Part shown: positions 9,001-17,568 of the stretch, piece by piece
Layout of the letters: each line of letters opens with the position of its first letter
Position numbering within the stretch: the first letter of the stretch is position 1
Origin: Zoogloea sp.
GTDB lineage: Bacteria; Pseudomonadota; Gammaproteobacteria; Burkholderiales; Rhodocyclaceae
Length of the DNA: 64,000 nucleotides
Direction: 5' to 3'
Assembly (NCBI GenBank): GCA_016703645.1
Contig: JADJBR010000009.1
Span: 879,501-943,500, forward strand
The notes under the pieces: generated by a model
Seen by the model: only the letters and a program-made list of their open reading frames with translations
Database searches by the model: none
What the model was told of the DNA's origin: nothing
Made by a program: the position numbers and the translations under genes

Positions 9001-9426
9001 ACACAGGTAGAAGATGGCTTCCTTGGGTGCCGCGGCCTTCCTGGCCTTGCCCGCCTTGTCGATCCGCTCACGCAGGCCCCGCGCCCAGGCGAGGACTTCG
9101 GCACGGGGCTTGTCCACCAGGGCACCCGGCCGGCGGGCAGCAAGAATGAGGGCGGCGGCATGCTTGCAGCGATTGCCGACAGGGCAGGTGCAGCGGGTGG
9201 CCAGCTCAATGCTGCTCTGACCGAAGAACTCCCGCCGTTCGATCCGCACCGTGACCCGGTAGGGGACCGCTTCGGTCCCCTGCACCTGGGCCTGAAGCTG
9301 GTTGCCGGCCATCTCGATGTGGCGCACTCGGCCCACGTACGTCCTGGCGCGATTGAGGGCGCTGGCGGAGAACAACTCGCCCAGGAGGGTGTCGTCGAGC
9401 TGGGCAAGTAGGCGGGGTAGATCCAT
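6067..9426 (-). CDS. SNF2-family DNA translocase/helicase with SWIM zinc finger
   Basis: About 1119 residues. A SWIM zinc finger (CTCPVGNRCKH, residues 79-89) opens the protein, followed by a long central region, an SNF2 ATPase with Walker A DDMGLGKT near residue 660, DEAQ near 758, LTGTPLENHLGELWS, and the C-terminal helicase lobe with SQFTGML, SLKAGGVGLNLT and the final motif DRAHRLGQ. It is an ATP-driven double-stranded DNA translocase of the bacterial SWIM-SNF2 class; precise role (repair, transcription recycling) is not established. Start at the ATG at 9426 is chosen over a GTG at 9453; neither has a clear Shine-Dalgarno. It stands as a single gene convergent with the haemoglobin operon. 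Confidence 0.92.
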   Translation of the reverse strand: MDLPRLLAQLDDTLLGELFSASALNRARTYVGRVRHIEMAGNQLQAQVQGTEAVPYRVTVRIERREFFGQSSIELATRCTCPVGNRCKHAAALILAARRPGALVDKPRAEVLAWARGLRERIDKAGKARKAAAPKEAIFYLCSVISLPTGDEMEFSLLKAKVGADGGLSSVAAEWSNYEQALLRPPAFVRDEDLNVFRLLREANRRTGGYGWPHLSGTPGLTLLEAALATGRAYLEADGSGRVSPLRGGSSRPGALEWVPGANGIKARVVTEPAAALVIRTDPLAYVDPVQGEVGRVVLEDGAVIGELLTLPPLAPAELPVIANALAEVAPALPSPQGQRAAELPLVSLPCRPVLSLASLFCWSWRKHRGYEADFGGHEYDVATPTFTYGDARFEPGATSELASLPDGRAVRVQRDLATEEAAWKAFLGVGFQPLKRGWLISPGTVAEGFYGLESEAHWIHFFSLVAPELRAAGWHIDCPKDFRHRVLVASGWEVRVDESDEGWFEVSLGVEVDGRRVDLAPMLHAVFRQDPRWLDPKQIDGIPDGAQVVVQLEDGDRVALAAERVKPIARNLVDLFDTPSSTLKVSRFDAPRLADVLGDGWRAEGLASLDNWIQRIRGVGQIKAVAAPKGFALDLRPYQLDGLAWLQHLRKHELGGILADDMGLGKTAQTLAHLLTEKRGRRLGKPALVVLPTSLVFNWQREAERFAPDLKVLSLRGAGRAEAFAKIPAHDVCLTTYPLLWRDREQLAAHEYHSLILDEAQTVKNAASQAAQVVRTLKAKHRLCLTGTPLENHLGELWSQFDFLLPGFLGDQKDFTARWRTPVEKHGDTVRRNLLARRIAPFILRRRKEQVATELPPKTVVVRSVELEGRQRDLYETVRASMDKRVRDEIAARGFARSQIVILDALLKLRQVCCDPRLIKTDAAAKVKERAKLDLLMDMLPELVEEGRKVLLFSQFTGMLSLIAAELTTRRIDYVTLTGDTQDREAPIRQFQDGEVPVFLISLKAGGVGLNLTAADTVIHYDPWWNPAVENQATDRAHRLGQKKAVFVYKLVVAGSIEEKILGLQEKKAELAAGILEEDHQGTVKFGEDDIRALLAPLPPVTGEVDGAPKKRGRPAKA

Positions 9427-9513
9427 GCCGGGACCCGGGCAGAGAAAACTCACGATTCTAGGCTTTGCGGCGCTGCAGCGAAACAGCCATCGGGCTGCAG
9501 CAACGGTGGGCCA

Positions 9514-10320
9514 TCAGGCGTCGCGGCCGCTGTCCAGGGAATAGCCGGCGGCATCCAGAATGGCCGGAAGGGCTTCGGCTGCACGCAGGCGCAGGCGAAC
9601 ATCCACCCGCTCGCTGACCGGCGTGCTTCCCGGGTTGATCTCGATGGTCGGGACACCGTTTTCCAAGGCCCACAAGACCGGCCCCGCAATATAGGGAAAG
9701 GCACTCCCGGTTCCGACCGTGAAGATCAGATCCGGCCCGGCCGCCAGTACAGTCTGGAAACGATGCACGGCCTGGTCGGGAAGGCTCTCGCCGAACAGCA
9801 CCACGTCGGGCCGCAGAACACCCCCGCAATGGGGACATTCCGGCGGAATCGACAGACCCGCGTAGTTGTCCACCTGACGCACCCGGCCACAGTCCAGGCA
9901 GCGCAGCCGACGCAGGGTGCCATGCATTTCGATGACATCCCTGGAGCCGGCCTCCAGGTGAAAACCATCCACGTTCTGGGTGAGAGTGGTGACCTTGCCA
10001 TGGAGCGCTTCAAGTCGGGCAATCGCGTAATGCCCGGCATTGGGCCGGGCCCCACGGCAGCTGGATTCGATCTGGGACAGGTAGCGCCAGGTGATGTCGG
10101 GTCGCGATCGGAAGACCTCTCCCGAGAGGGCCTGCTCGATGGGCAGACCCGCATCGGTGAGAGCGCCTTCGTAAAGGCCACCGACGCCCCGATAGGTGGG
10201 AAGGCCCGAATCTGCGGAAAGGCCGGCCCCGGTAATAAAAAGGATGCGCTTGGCGGCAGACAGGAGGCGACCTGCGGCAGCGATCCGGTCAGCGTATTCG
10301 GCTATGGTGGCGTTTGTCAT
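9514..10320 (-). CDS. Sir2-family NAD-dependent protein deacylase
   Basis: The 268-residue sirtuin shows GAGLSADSG (NAD binding) near residue 31, TQNVDGFH, the catalytic His in EMHGTLRR and a zinc-binding pair CLDCG / CPHCGG, then VLFGESLP and GTGSAFPY. These are the conserved sirtuin blocks in order. It removes acyl groups from lysines with NAD consumption, in the cytoplasm. The zinc ligands group it with zinc-containing bacterial sirtuins rather than macro-domain-linked ones. It is divergent from the amidotransferase gene with 119 bases between starts. Confidence 0.92.
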   Translation of the reverse strand: MTNATIAEYADRIAAAGRLLSAAKRILFITGAGLSADSGLPTYRGVGGLYEGALTDAGLPIEQALSGEVFRSRPDITWRYLSQIESSCRGARPNAGHYAIARLEALHGKVTTLTQNVDGFHLEAGSRDVIEMHGTLRRLRCLDCGRVRQVDNYAGLSIPPECPHCGGVLRPDVVLFGESLPDQAVHRFQTVLAAGPDLIFTVGTGSAFPYIAGPVLWALENGVPTIEINPGSTPVSERVDVRLRLRAAEALPAILDAAGYSLDSGRDA

Positions 10321-10439
10321 GCTGAGCCCCTTGCGGGAAAATTCCGGAGTGACGCGGGTGCATGCCTAACGGCTGCACGCGGAAAGGGTTTAATTCTGAC
10401 CGCTGGAACGGTCAGCGGCCATAGGGATGCCATAGAAAC

Positions 10440-11249
10440 ATGTGCCAGCTACTCGGGATGAACTGCAATACGCCGACGGACATCTGTTTTTCGTTCGCCG
10501 GCTTCCAGGCCCGGGGGGGCCTGACGGATGTGCATGGCGACGGCTGGGGTATCGCGTTCTTTGAGGGGCGCGGCGTGCGGGTCTTCCTGGACCCGAAGGC
10601 CAGTGCCCATTCGCCCGTGGCCGAGCTGGTACGCAGTTACCCGATCCATTCCCTCAATGTGATCGCCCATATCCGCAAGGCCACCCAGGGTTTCGTCAGC
10701 CTTGAGAACACGCACCCCTTCCAGAGGGAATTGTGGGGTCGCTATTGGGTGTTCGCCCACAACGGCAACCTCCTGGATTTCGCACCCGTGCTGCGCGGCG
10801 ATTTCCAGCCGGTCGGGCAGACCGATTCGGAGCTGGCATTCTGCCATCTGATGGAAACCCTCAACCGGGAGTTTCCCGCCGGAGAACCCCCACGGGTCGA
10901 ACTTTTCGCTGCGATTCGACGCATCGCCGCTGATGTCGGCGGCCATGGGGAGTTCAATTTCCTGCTTTCCAATGGCACCTGCCTGTTTGCCCACTGCGCA
11001 TCCCGGCTCACCTACATCGTGCGCAAAGCCCCCTTTGACGAGGCACATCTCAAGGACCAGGACATCACGGTGGACTTCCGCCAGCTGACGTCCCCCGCAG
11101 ACCGGGTCGCCATCGTGGCAACCACACCACTTACGGACAACGAGGAATGGACCACCATCCCTCCGGGTACGCTGCTGCTCCTGGAAGACGGCGAGCCGGT
11201 GAATGCAGGGCCCGCCGACACCTGTCCATTCATTCGGGAAGCGGTGTGA
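10440..11249 (+). CDS. Class II glutamine amidotransferase (YafJ-like)
   Basis: The 269-residue protein begins MCQLLGMN, placing the N-terminal nucleophile Cys directly after the initiator Met, as in class II (Ntn) glutamine amidotransferases. It continues with GWGIAFFEGRG, HIRKATQG, HPFQRELWGR and FAHNGNL, which form the glutaminase pocket. There is no synthase domain after it, as in YafJ-like stand-alone enzymes. The acceptor reaction is not known. The exact start is fixed by the need for Cys2. Confidence 0.9.
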   Translation: MCQLLGMNCNTPTDICFSFAGFQARGGLTDVHGDGWGIAFFEGRGVRVFLDPKASAHSPVAELVRSYPIHSLNVIAHIRKATQGFVSLENTHPFQRELWGRYWVFAHNGNLLDFAPVLRGDFQPVGQTDSELAFCHLMETLNREFPAGEPPRVELFAAIRRIAADVGGHGEFNFLLSNGTCLFAHCASRLTYIVRKAPFDEAHLKDQDITVDFRQLTSPADRVAIVATTPLTDNEEWTTIPPGTLLLLEDGEPVNAGPADTCPFIREAV

Positions 11250-11375
11250 ACAGGAATGCTAAATTTGTCCCGAATTACAATTTCTATGAATTACGTCACA
11301 TCCTGACACCAGTGAGAAATTGCGATGTATCCGGGCTAAAATCACCGGACGTTGCCAACCCGGGTCGAAACACTC

Positions 11376-11819
11376 ATGCCGACAAGCGCCCCGAAAGACT
11401 GCCCCCTGTGCTTTCCCGAATGGGAGAACGTGCTCTGGCACGATGCAAGCTGCCGCGTGATTCGGGTCAATGACCCGGACTACCCGGGCTATTGCCGGCT
11501 CGTCTGGACCGAGCACGTTGCAGAGATGAGCGATCTTTCCCCGGCAGAACAGCGGCACTGCTTCAACATATTGATGGCTGTCGAAGTGGCTGTACGGGAG
11601 TGCTTCCGGCCGGAGAAAGTCAATCTGGCAAGCTTTGGCAACATGGTTCCCCATCTGCACTGGCATGTTATCCCGCGCTACCTTGACGACCGCCACTTTC
11701 CCCAGCCCGTGTGGGGGCAACCCCAGCGCAAGGGCGGCGCATCCCCCGCACCGGAGGTGGACGATGCCCGTCTCGCCCTGGCCATACGCAACGCCGTTGC
11801 CGAGCACCTTTCAGGCTGA
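11376..11819 (+). CDS. HIT-family nucleotide hydrolase/transferase
   Basis: The 147-residue protein has the histidine triad HLHWHVI near residue 95, preceded by FGNMVPHLH, and an N-terminal CPLC pair (CPLCFPEWE) that often binds zinc in this branch. HIT proteins hydrolyse or transfer nucleoside monophosphates from phosphoramidates or dinucleotides. The ATG at 11376 is chosen; an upstream TTG extension adds eight unlikely residues. The next gene starts 17 bases downstream, so the two are probably cotranscribed. Confidence 0.88.
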   Translation: MPTSAPKDCPLCFPEWENVLWHDASCRVIRVNDPDYPGYCRLVWTEHVAEMSDLSPAEQRHCFNILMAVEVAVRECFRPEKVNLASFGNMVPHLHWHVIPRYLDDRHFPQPVWGQPQRKGGASPAPEVDDARLALAIRNAVAEHLSG

Positions 11820-11836
11820 AACCCGAGGATAGCCCC

Positions 11837-13447
11837 ATGACGGACGGCCCCCAGAATTACACCGACCTGCGTAGCGTGGAGCAGTATCGCAAGCTGCTGA
11901 GAAATCTCCACACGCTCAACGCCACCGAGAGTCATGCCACCCTCGTGCGCATGCTCGAAGGCCTGCTGGCCAGCCCCCTGGGGCCGGAAGAGCAGCTTGA
12001 GGTCCTTGAGTCGGCGCGCCAGACCATCACTTTCGTGCAGCACGAAATGTCGTCCCGCTACGCTGCCCATCCCCTTCCACCCGACAGCGCGGAAGATGCC
12101 ACCCTGCGCCAGGTGGTACGTCTTTGGACGGCCCTCAGTACTGCCTACGCCCGCCTGGGTGAAAGTGGTGCAGGGAGCGACGAGTTCCGCGCCCAATGGC
12201 CCTTGCTGGCCCAGCGCCGCATCCAGTATCTGGGTCAGGTCATCATCGAGTATTTCCGGGCCCACCGGGCCGAACCTCAAGGGTCCTGGAAGTCCGTCCA
12301 TGCGGCCTACCTGGAAGCGGAGCGGACGGGAGTGGCTCACAGCCGGGTGATTGATCCCCTCAACAACACCTGGAAAGCCCAGAGCCCGGACGAGGCCTAT
12401 ATTGCCTTGCTGCTCATCGACCTGACCAACCCCTACGGCCGGAACCAGCGCGAACTCAACTGGATCTGCCGCTGGGCCCAACGCTTTGCCCCCTACTGCA
12501 TCATGCAGCGAGAATGGGAAAAGGACGACGCCCGCGCCTACGGCCTTGACCTGACCGAAGACCATGGCTTGCGGCCGATTGCCCTGATCGGCAGCCGTCC
12601 CGGCATGCGGCGCTTCGATGGCCATCGCCTGGCTGCCCAGATCAAGGCCATGCTGGCGGAGTTCAAGCAGGGCACCACGCCCGCATCCCTCGGCCTCGGT
12701 GACGACTGTTCCCAGCCCGCCTGCGCCCGACTGCTGGTTTCGCTTTACCGGCCATGGGGCATGTCTGCCGCCGGGCGGCGCTTCCCCCGGCGCAGCAAGA
12801 AGGGCGGAAACATGATCAGCACCGACTGGGAAGCCATTGGTCTCCTTGTCTCGGGGCGTGATTTCGTTTCGCCCAACCGGCACCAGACCATGGACAGCCG
12901 CCATGACCTCAATGTCATCACTTTCGGTGCCCGGGTCGACGACGAAGATCCTCCCATCATCGACGCTGAGGCCGAAATAAGGCAGCGGGGTTTCCATCTT
13001 GACGAATGGGCGACCGTTGATCATTCGGTGTCGGGTTTCCGGCTGCAACGCAAGCACCCCGGTCAGCGTATCGAGCATCACCAGTTGGTGGGTATCAAGC
13101 CCGGTGACGGAAACCAGTATCTGCTCGGTCAGGTGAGCTGGCTCATGTATGAACCCGACGGCACCCTGATGGCCGGAATCCACCTGCTGGCAGGCCTTCC
13201 GAGCACCGTCGCCGTGCGGGGAACCGGTATTAACGTCAGCAAGCAGGAGCCCTATGCCCAGGGCTTCCTGTTACCGGAGATTGCCGCGATGCGGGCTCCG
13301 GCAACCATTGTGCTGCCGGGCGGCTGGTTCCACGCCGATCGCACGCTCGAACTGCACACGGGCGAACCGCGTCAGATTCGGCTTACGACGCTGGTGGCAA
13401 GGGGAACCAACTTCGATCAGGCCACTTACGAGTTGGTTGCCACCTGA
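11837..13447 (+). CDS. Uncharacterised protein with a possible PilZ-like C-terminal part
   Basis: A 536-residue soluble protein that I do not recognise with confidence. The N-terminal 200 residues look alpha-helical (YRKLLRNLHTLNATES, LRSVEQ), the middle has RELNWICRWAQRF, and the C-terminal third is beta-rich. There, ATVDHSVSGFRL matches the D/NxSxxG motif of PilZ c-di-GMP-binding domains, but the companion RxxxR is not evident, so c-di-GMP binding is only a possibility. The ATG at 11837 follows CGAGGAT; longer upstream reading would overlap the HIT gene. It is convergent with phoR, 16 bases apart. Confidence 0.6.
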   Translation: MTDGPQNYTDLRSVEQYRKLLRNLHTLNATESHATLVRMLEGLLASPLGPEEQLEVLESARQTITFVQHEMSSRYAAHPLPPDSAEDATLRQVVRLWTALSTAYARLGESGAGSDEFRAQWPLLAQRRIQYLGQVIIEYFRAHRAEPQGSWKSVHAAYLEAERTGVAHSRVIDPLNNTWKAQSPDEAYIALLLIDLTNPYGRNQRELNWICRWAQRFAPYCIMQREWEKDDARAYGLDLTEDHGLRPIALIGSRPGMRRFDGHRLAAQIKAMLAEFKQGTTPASLGLGDDCSQPACARLLVSLYRPWGMSAAGRRFPRRSKKGGNMISTDWEAIGLLVSGRDFVSPNRHQTMDSRHDLNVITFGARVDDEDPPIIDAEAEIRQRGFHLDEWATVDHSVSGFRLQRKHPGQRIEHHQLVGIKPGDGNQYLLGQVSWLMYEPDGTLMAGIHLLAGLPSTVAVRGTGINVSKQEPYAQGFLLPEIAAMRAPATIVLPGGWFHADRTLELHTGEPRQIRLTTLVARGTNFDQATYELVAT

Positions 13448-13463
13448 ACCACCTCGACTGCGC

Positions 13464-14786
13464 TCAGGTCACGAGGCGACGTGCCGGAAAACAGGCGGTG
13501 AAGGTACTGCCCTTGGCGGGCTCGCTCTCAATCAGCAGATCGCCCTGGTGACGGCTCAGCACGTGCTTTACGATGGCCAGGCCAAGGCCGGTACCACCGG
13601 TTTCGCGGGAGCGTCCCCGATCAACCCGGTAGAAGCGCTCAGTCAGACGGGGAATGTGCTCCGGGGCAATCCCGATGCCATCATCCTTCACTGAATATTC
13701 CACCACCGAGCCGCGCAGCCGCCAACTGATGCGGATGGAGCCACCCGCCGGCGTATAGCGAACGGCATTGATGGCCAGATTCGCAAAGGCACTGTAGAGC
13801 TCCTTGGCGTTTCCAAGCAGGCATGCGCGGGTGCTGCATTCAAGCTCGATGACGTGCCGGCCGCCGGATACAACCTGTGCCTCCTGCTTTACTTCCTCGA
13901 GAAGCGCCGCCACATCGACGGCCTCCTCGTGCCGGATCGGCTCGTCGACTTCCAGCGCCGACAGGGTGAGAAGATCCTGGATCAGGCGCTGCATGCGTCC
14001 GGCCTGCTCGGAAGCGAGGCCAAGATAATGACGGATGTCGTCCTTATCCAGTTCATCCAGCCCATCGATGACGGTTTCAAGAAAGCCGCTTACGACTGTG
14101 AGGGGCGTCCGCATCTCATGGGACACGTTGGCCACAAAATCACGGCGCATCGCCTGCAGGCGTTCTCCCTGGGTGATGTCTTCGGACATGAGGAGGCGCA
14201 TGTCTTCGCTGAACGGCACCACGTGCACCATCAGCGTCCGGGTGATCGGGCGCCCGACGCTCAGGGTCAGCGGTGCTTCATAGCGGCCTTCCTGAAGGTA
14301 TCGCACGAAATCCGGCTGTCTGACCAGATTGGTGATCGGGGTTCCCTGGTCGCGCGCCTGTTCCAGACCAAAATGCTGCTCGCCCTGTCGATTCACCCAT
14401 TCGATGGTATGCGTGTTGGACAGGAAGAGCAGGCCATGGGGCATGGCCTGACTGGCTTCCCGGAAACGTTCGAGCGCCAATGTCAGGCGCTGCTGCCGAC
14501 GACTGGCGTTGCGGGCATGGCTGTTCAGATCGGCAAAGATGTAGTCCCACATGCCGATCGCCCGGGGCATCGGGGGAGCGTCGTCAACGGGCAGCCTGAG
14601 CCAATAGACCAGCTTGTACAGATTGCGTACGTGGTAGACACCGGCCACCAGAAGCCCGGAACAGAATACCAGGAGCCCAGGTACGAGCCCGAGCAGGACC
14701 CAGACAAACAGTCCCAAAACAACAATGAGCGCCAGATACGCAAACGCTGCAACAAAGATATATTTTATCGGCCGGATGACCGTCAC
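13464..14786 (-). CDS. phoR: Phosphate-regulon sensor histidine kinase
   Basis: The 440-residue kinase has two N-terminal membrane segments (residues about 10-45), a linker, a PAS-like region (about 100-190), the H-box NVSHEMRTPLT with the phosphorylated His near 217, N-box NLAINAVRYT, GIAPEHIP and GGTGLGLAIVKH. It phosphorylates PhoB in response to phosphate limitation. Translation appears to start from a GTG at 14786, with GAGG close upstream. The gene lies 28 bases downstream of phoB in the same operon, the standard phoBR order. Confidence 0.9.
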   Translation of the reverse strand: MTVIRPIKYIFVAAFAYLALIVVLGLFVWVLLGLVPGLLVFCSGLLVAGVYHVRNLYKLVYWLRLPVDDAPPMPRAIGMWDYIFADLNSHARNASRRQQRLTLALERFREASQAMPHGLLFLSNTHTIEWVNRQGEQHFGLEQARDQGTPITNLVRQPDFVRYLQEGRYEAPLTLSVGRPITRTLMVHVVPFSEDMRLLMSEDITQGERLQAMRRDFVANVSHEMRTPLTVVSGFLETVIDGLDELDKDDIRHYLGLASEQAGRMQRLIQDLLTLSALEVDEPIRHEEAVDVAALLEEVKQEAQVVSGGRHVIELECSTRACLLGNAKELYSAFANLAINAVRYTPAGGSIRISWRLRGSVVEYSVKDDGIGIAPEHIPRLTERFYRVDRGRSRETGGTGLGLAIVKHVLSRHQGDLLIESEPAKGSTFTACFPARRLVT

Positions 14787-14814
14787 CCCTCAGGCAAACT
14801 GAACCAGCCTGCGA

Positions 14815-15525
14815 TTATCGCACGGGGGTCACGGATTCCTGCTGCGTCGAGAACCGATAGCCACTGCCGCGCACGGTCTGCACCAGACTGTCGTGACCGC
14901 TTGGCTCAAGGGCACAGCGCAAACGACGGATGTGTACGTCCACCGTCCGTTCTTCCACGAAGACGTGATCTCCCCACACTTGGTCAAGCAACTGGGCTCG
15001 CGAATGGACGCGTTCCGGGTGGGTCATCAGGAAATGAAGCAAGCGGAACTCCGTCGGGCCAAGGGTGACCGGATTTCCCGCCGCAGCCAGCCTGTGGGTT
15101 GCCGGATCAAGGCGCAGACCGCCCAGTTCCACAGGATCTTCGGTCGTCTCCGGTGCCCGGCGGCGCAGCACGGCCTTGATCCGCGCCACAAGCTCACGCG
15201 GAGAGAAGGGCTTGGTGATGTAATCGTCGGCCCCGGACTCCAGTCCGAGAACCTTGTCCTGCTCCTCGCCCCGTGCGGTGAGCATGATGAGCGGAATGCC
15301 GCGCGTCCGCTCTTCGCTCCGAAGACGACGGGCAAACTCGACACCGGACATGCCGGGAAGCATCCAGTCGAGAAGAATGAGATCCGGCAAGGCATCACGT
15401 ACGATGCGCTGGGCGGTCTCTGCGTCGGCCGCTCGCACGACATGGTGACCCGCACGCATCAAGTTGGCGGCGATGAGTTCCTGAATTGCGGGCTCGTCTT
15501 CGACAAGCAGGATGGTGGCGGGCAT
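14815..15525 (-). CDS. phoB: Phosphate-regulon response regulator
   Basis: The 236-residue OmpR-type regulator has a receiver domain ([10 protein letters not shown], phospho-acceptor Asp in [16 protein letters not shown], and Lys in ITKPFSP) and a winged-helix DNA-binding domain ([30 protein letters not shown]). It activates phosphate-starvation genes by binding Pho boxes. Together with the adjacent kinase it forms the phoBR operon. A half-matching Pho box lies upstream (15571-15589). Confidence 0.93.
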   Translation of the reverse strand: MPATILLVEDEPAIQELIAANLMRAGHHVVRAADAETAQRIVRDALPDLILLDWMLPGMSGVEFARRLRSEERTRGIPLIMLTARGEEQDKVLGLESGADDYITKPFSPRELVARIKAVLRRRAPETTEDPVELGGLRLDPATHRLAAAGNPVTLGPTEFRLLHFLMTHPERVHSRAQLLDQVWGDHVFVEERTVDVHIRRLRCALEPSGHDSLVQTVRGSGYRFSTQQESVTPVR

Positions 15526-15570
15526 GGAAACCTCGGTTTGGCAAATGACCGTTGCAGTGTATTGCAGCTA

Positions 15571-15589
15571 CTTGAAGGTTTAATGACAG
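15571..15589 (-). promoter_or_regulatory. Possible Pho box upstream of phoB
   Basis: On the minus strand CTGTCAT is followed after four bases by CCTTCAA. The first half matches the Pho-box repeat CTGTCA; the second is weak. It sits about 50-65 bases before the phoB ATG, a reasonable place for autoregulation. Confidence 0.3.
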
Positions 15590-15691
15590 GTCACGGCCTT
15601 GAAACAGCGCCCCGACTCGTGCTGCAGGCCAGCAGTGCGGCCGCCTTCTAGTATCATTCGTCCATCACTCTCTCCAACGGCGGACACCAAC

Positions 15692-16120
15692 ATGGCAGGC
15701 CTGCGCAAGGACGATCCCGTCCCCATCGAAATCAAGGTGCATCAGCGTTCGCGTCTGATGGAAGTTTCCTTCGACGACGGCCAGCGATTCGAATTCAGTT
15801 TCGAGTTTCTGCGGGTCTTTTCCCCATCCGCGGAAGTCCGCGGTCACGGAATCGGCCAGGAAGTCCTGCAACTCGGCAAGCGCGACGTGGAGATCACCCG
15901 GGTCGAGCCGGTGGGCAACTATGCCATCAAGCCGGTCTTTTCGGACGGCCACGACAGCGGCCTGTATTCGTGGGATTACCTCTACGATCTCGGTCAGAAC
16001 CACGACGATCTTTGGCAGACCTACCTGCTGCGCCTTGCCGAAGCAGGCGGCAGCCGTGATCCCGCCGAACAAGCACCGGTCACAGCCCCCGCACCGGGTG
16101 GCTGCGGTCACCATCATTGA
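15692..16120 (+). CDS. DUF971 domain protein
   Basis: The 142-residue protein matches the DUF971 family (the N-terminal domain of gamma-butyrobetaine hydroxylase-like proteins): SRLMEVSFDDGQRFEF, LRVFSPSAEVRGHG, and the closing GNYAIKPVFSDGHDSGLYSWDYL. The C-terminal tail GGCGHHH adds possible metal ligands. Stand-alone DUF971 proteins are common next to ubiE in betaproteobacteria, as here (48 bases upstream). Their function is unknown; a link to Fe-S or quinone biosynthesis is inferred only. Confidence 0.82.
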   Translation: MAGLRKDDPVPIEIKVHQRSRLMEVSFDDGQRFEFSFEFLRVFSPSAEVRGHGIGQEVLQLGKRDVEITRVEPVGNYAIKPVFSDGHDSGLYSWDYLYDLGQNHDDLWQTYLLRLAEAGGSRDPAEQAPVTAPAPGGCGHHH

Positions 16121-16168
16121 TCGTCGCTCGCCACGCAGCGCCCCATCGACTCTGATCGCCTTACGAAC

Positions 16169-16906
16169 ATGAATGACAAGACCACCCATTTCGGCTTCCA
16201 GAAGGTTGCCGAATCCGAAAAGGCCGGCAAGGTAAGAAGTGTCTTTTCCTCCGTCGCTTCCAGTTACGACGTGATGAATGACTTGATGTCCTTCGGCCTG
16301 CACCGCCTGTGGAAGGCCTTCACCGTGCAGATTGCGGGCGTGCGGGCCGGGGACAGGGTGCTTGATGTCGCAGGTGGTACTGCCGACCTTTCCCTGGCCT
16401 TCGCGAAGAAGGTGGGCCCGACCGGCCAGGTCTGGCTCACCGACATCAACCATGCAATGCTTTCCCGCGGCCGTGATCGCGTGGTCGACAAGGGTTTCCT
16501 GCTGCCCGTGGCCCAATGCGATGCCGAGAAGCTGCCTTTTCCCGACAACCATTTCGACGTGGTGACGGTCGCTTTCGGCCTTCGCAACATGACCCACAAG
16601 GACATTGCGATCGCCGAGATGCGCCGCGTGCTCAAACCCGGTGGCCGCCTGCTGGTACTGGAGTTTTCGAAGGTCTGGAAACCCCTGGCCCCGGCCTACG
16701 ACTTCTATTCGTTCAAGTTGCTCCCGATGATGGGCGAAAAGGTTGCCAAGGACGCAGACAGTTATCGCTATCTGGCCGAGAGCATCCGCATGCATCCTGA
16801 TCAGGAATCCCTGAAGGAACTGATGGAAGGCGCGGGCCTGGATAGGGTCGAGTACTTCAACATGACCGCCGGCGTGGTCGCGCTGCATCGGGGTTACAAA
16901 CTCTGA
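16169..16906 (+). CDS. ubiE: Ubiquinone/menaquinone biosynthesis C-methyltransferase
   Basis: The 245-residue SAM-dependent methyltransferase shows [20 protein letters not shown]-type N-terminal sequence, motif [23 protein letters not shown], the UbiE signature [12 protein letters not shown] and [10 protein letters not shown], and LEFSKVWKP. It methylates the benzoquinol ring at C2 in ubiquinone synthesis (and demethylmenaquinone where present). It is followed 14 bases later by ubiJ, giving a short quinone biosynthesis operon. Confidence 0.96.
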   Translation: MNDKTTHFGFQKVAESEKAGKVRSVFSSVASSYDVMNDLMSFGLHRLWKAFTVQIAGVRAGDRVLDVAGGTADLSLAFAKKVGPTGQVWLTDINHAMLSRGRDRVVDKGFLLPVAQCDAEKLPFPDNHFDVVTVAFGLRNMTHKDIAIAEMRRVLKPGGRLLVLEFSKVWKPLAPAYDFYSFKLLPMMGEKVAKDADSYRYLAESIRMHPDQESLKELMEGAGLDRVEYFNMTAGVVALHRGYKL

Positions 16907-16920
16907 GCCAGGGAGTCAGG

Positions 16921-17493
16921 ATGCTCACCTCCTCAGCCATCACCGGCCTCAACCACCTTCTCGGAGATGCCCCTTGGGCCCGGGAAAAACTGGCCCCGTT
17001 CGCTGATCGCAGCGCGACTTTCGTTCTTAAACCCCTTGAGCTTGGCTTGGGCATCGATGGCAATGGCTACTTTACCGAGTCAGCCACAACAACACCCGAC
17101 GTCGTCCTCGAGCTTCCCCTCTCCAGTCTGCCCAAGCTGATCGGCGGAGCGGACGCCCTGATGGCCGATATCCGCATCAGCGGCAACGCCGATCTGGCAG
17201 ATACGCTGGGTTTTGTACTGCGCAAGCTGCGCTGGGATGGGGAAGAAGCCTTGTCGCGGCTGATTGGCGATATCTCCGCCCATCGAAGCACCGGTATTGT
17301 CCGCCAGGTGGCTGCTTGGCACCGACAGACCGCGCAGAATGTCGTTGAGAACCTTTCCGAGTACCTGAGCGAGGAACAGCCGGTGCTGGTCAAACGACAG
17401 GCCCTCGAAGATCTGGCGAGTGCCAATTCCGCCCTGCGCGATGATTTGGCTCGTCTCGAGAAGCGACTACAAAAACTCAAGCCGACACGCTGA
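16921..17493 (+). CDS. ubiJ: Ubiquinone biosynthesis accessory factor with SCP2 domain
   Basis: The 190-residue protein has an SCP2-like lipid-binding N-terminal half (LELPLSSLPKLIGGADALM, ADLADTLGFVLRKLRWD) and a C-terminal amphipathic coiled coil (NSALRDDLARLEKRLQKL). UbiJ organises the ubiquinone-synthesis metabolon and binds lipophilic intermediates. The usual downstream partner ubiB is not here; instead the operon ends at the terminator shared with the ATP synthase operon. Confidence 0.88.
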   Translation: MLTSSAITGLNHLLGDAPWAREKLAPFADRSATFVLKPLELGLGIDGNGYFTESATTTPDVVLELPLSSLPKLIGGADALMADIRISGNADLADTLGFVLRKLRWDGEEALSRLIGDISAHRSTGIVRQVAAWHRQTAQNVVENLSEYLSEEQPVLVKRQALEDLASANSALRDDLARLEKRLQKLKPTR

Positions 17494-17511
17494 AGCAGCG
17501 CCTGCATACAT

Positions 17512-17547
17512 GCAAAAGGGGCAGTCCGATTGGACTGCCCCTTTTGC
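17512..17547. terminator. Bidirectional Rho-independent terminator between ubiJ and atpC
   Basis: A perfect 16-bp inverted repeat (arms 17512-17527 and 17532-17547, loop GATT). The A/T ends of the stem give a T-rich tract after the G/C core on both strands, so it can stop ubiJ transcripts and atp operon transcripts arriving from opposite sides. Confidence 0.92.
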
Positions 17548-17568
17548 AATACAGCGAACCGTTCGTGC

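Noticed and set aside
17512-17547. 36-bp palindrome as a possible recombination or attachment site
   Set aside because: Position between two converging genes, with GC core and A/T ends, fits a bidirectional terminator.
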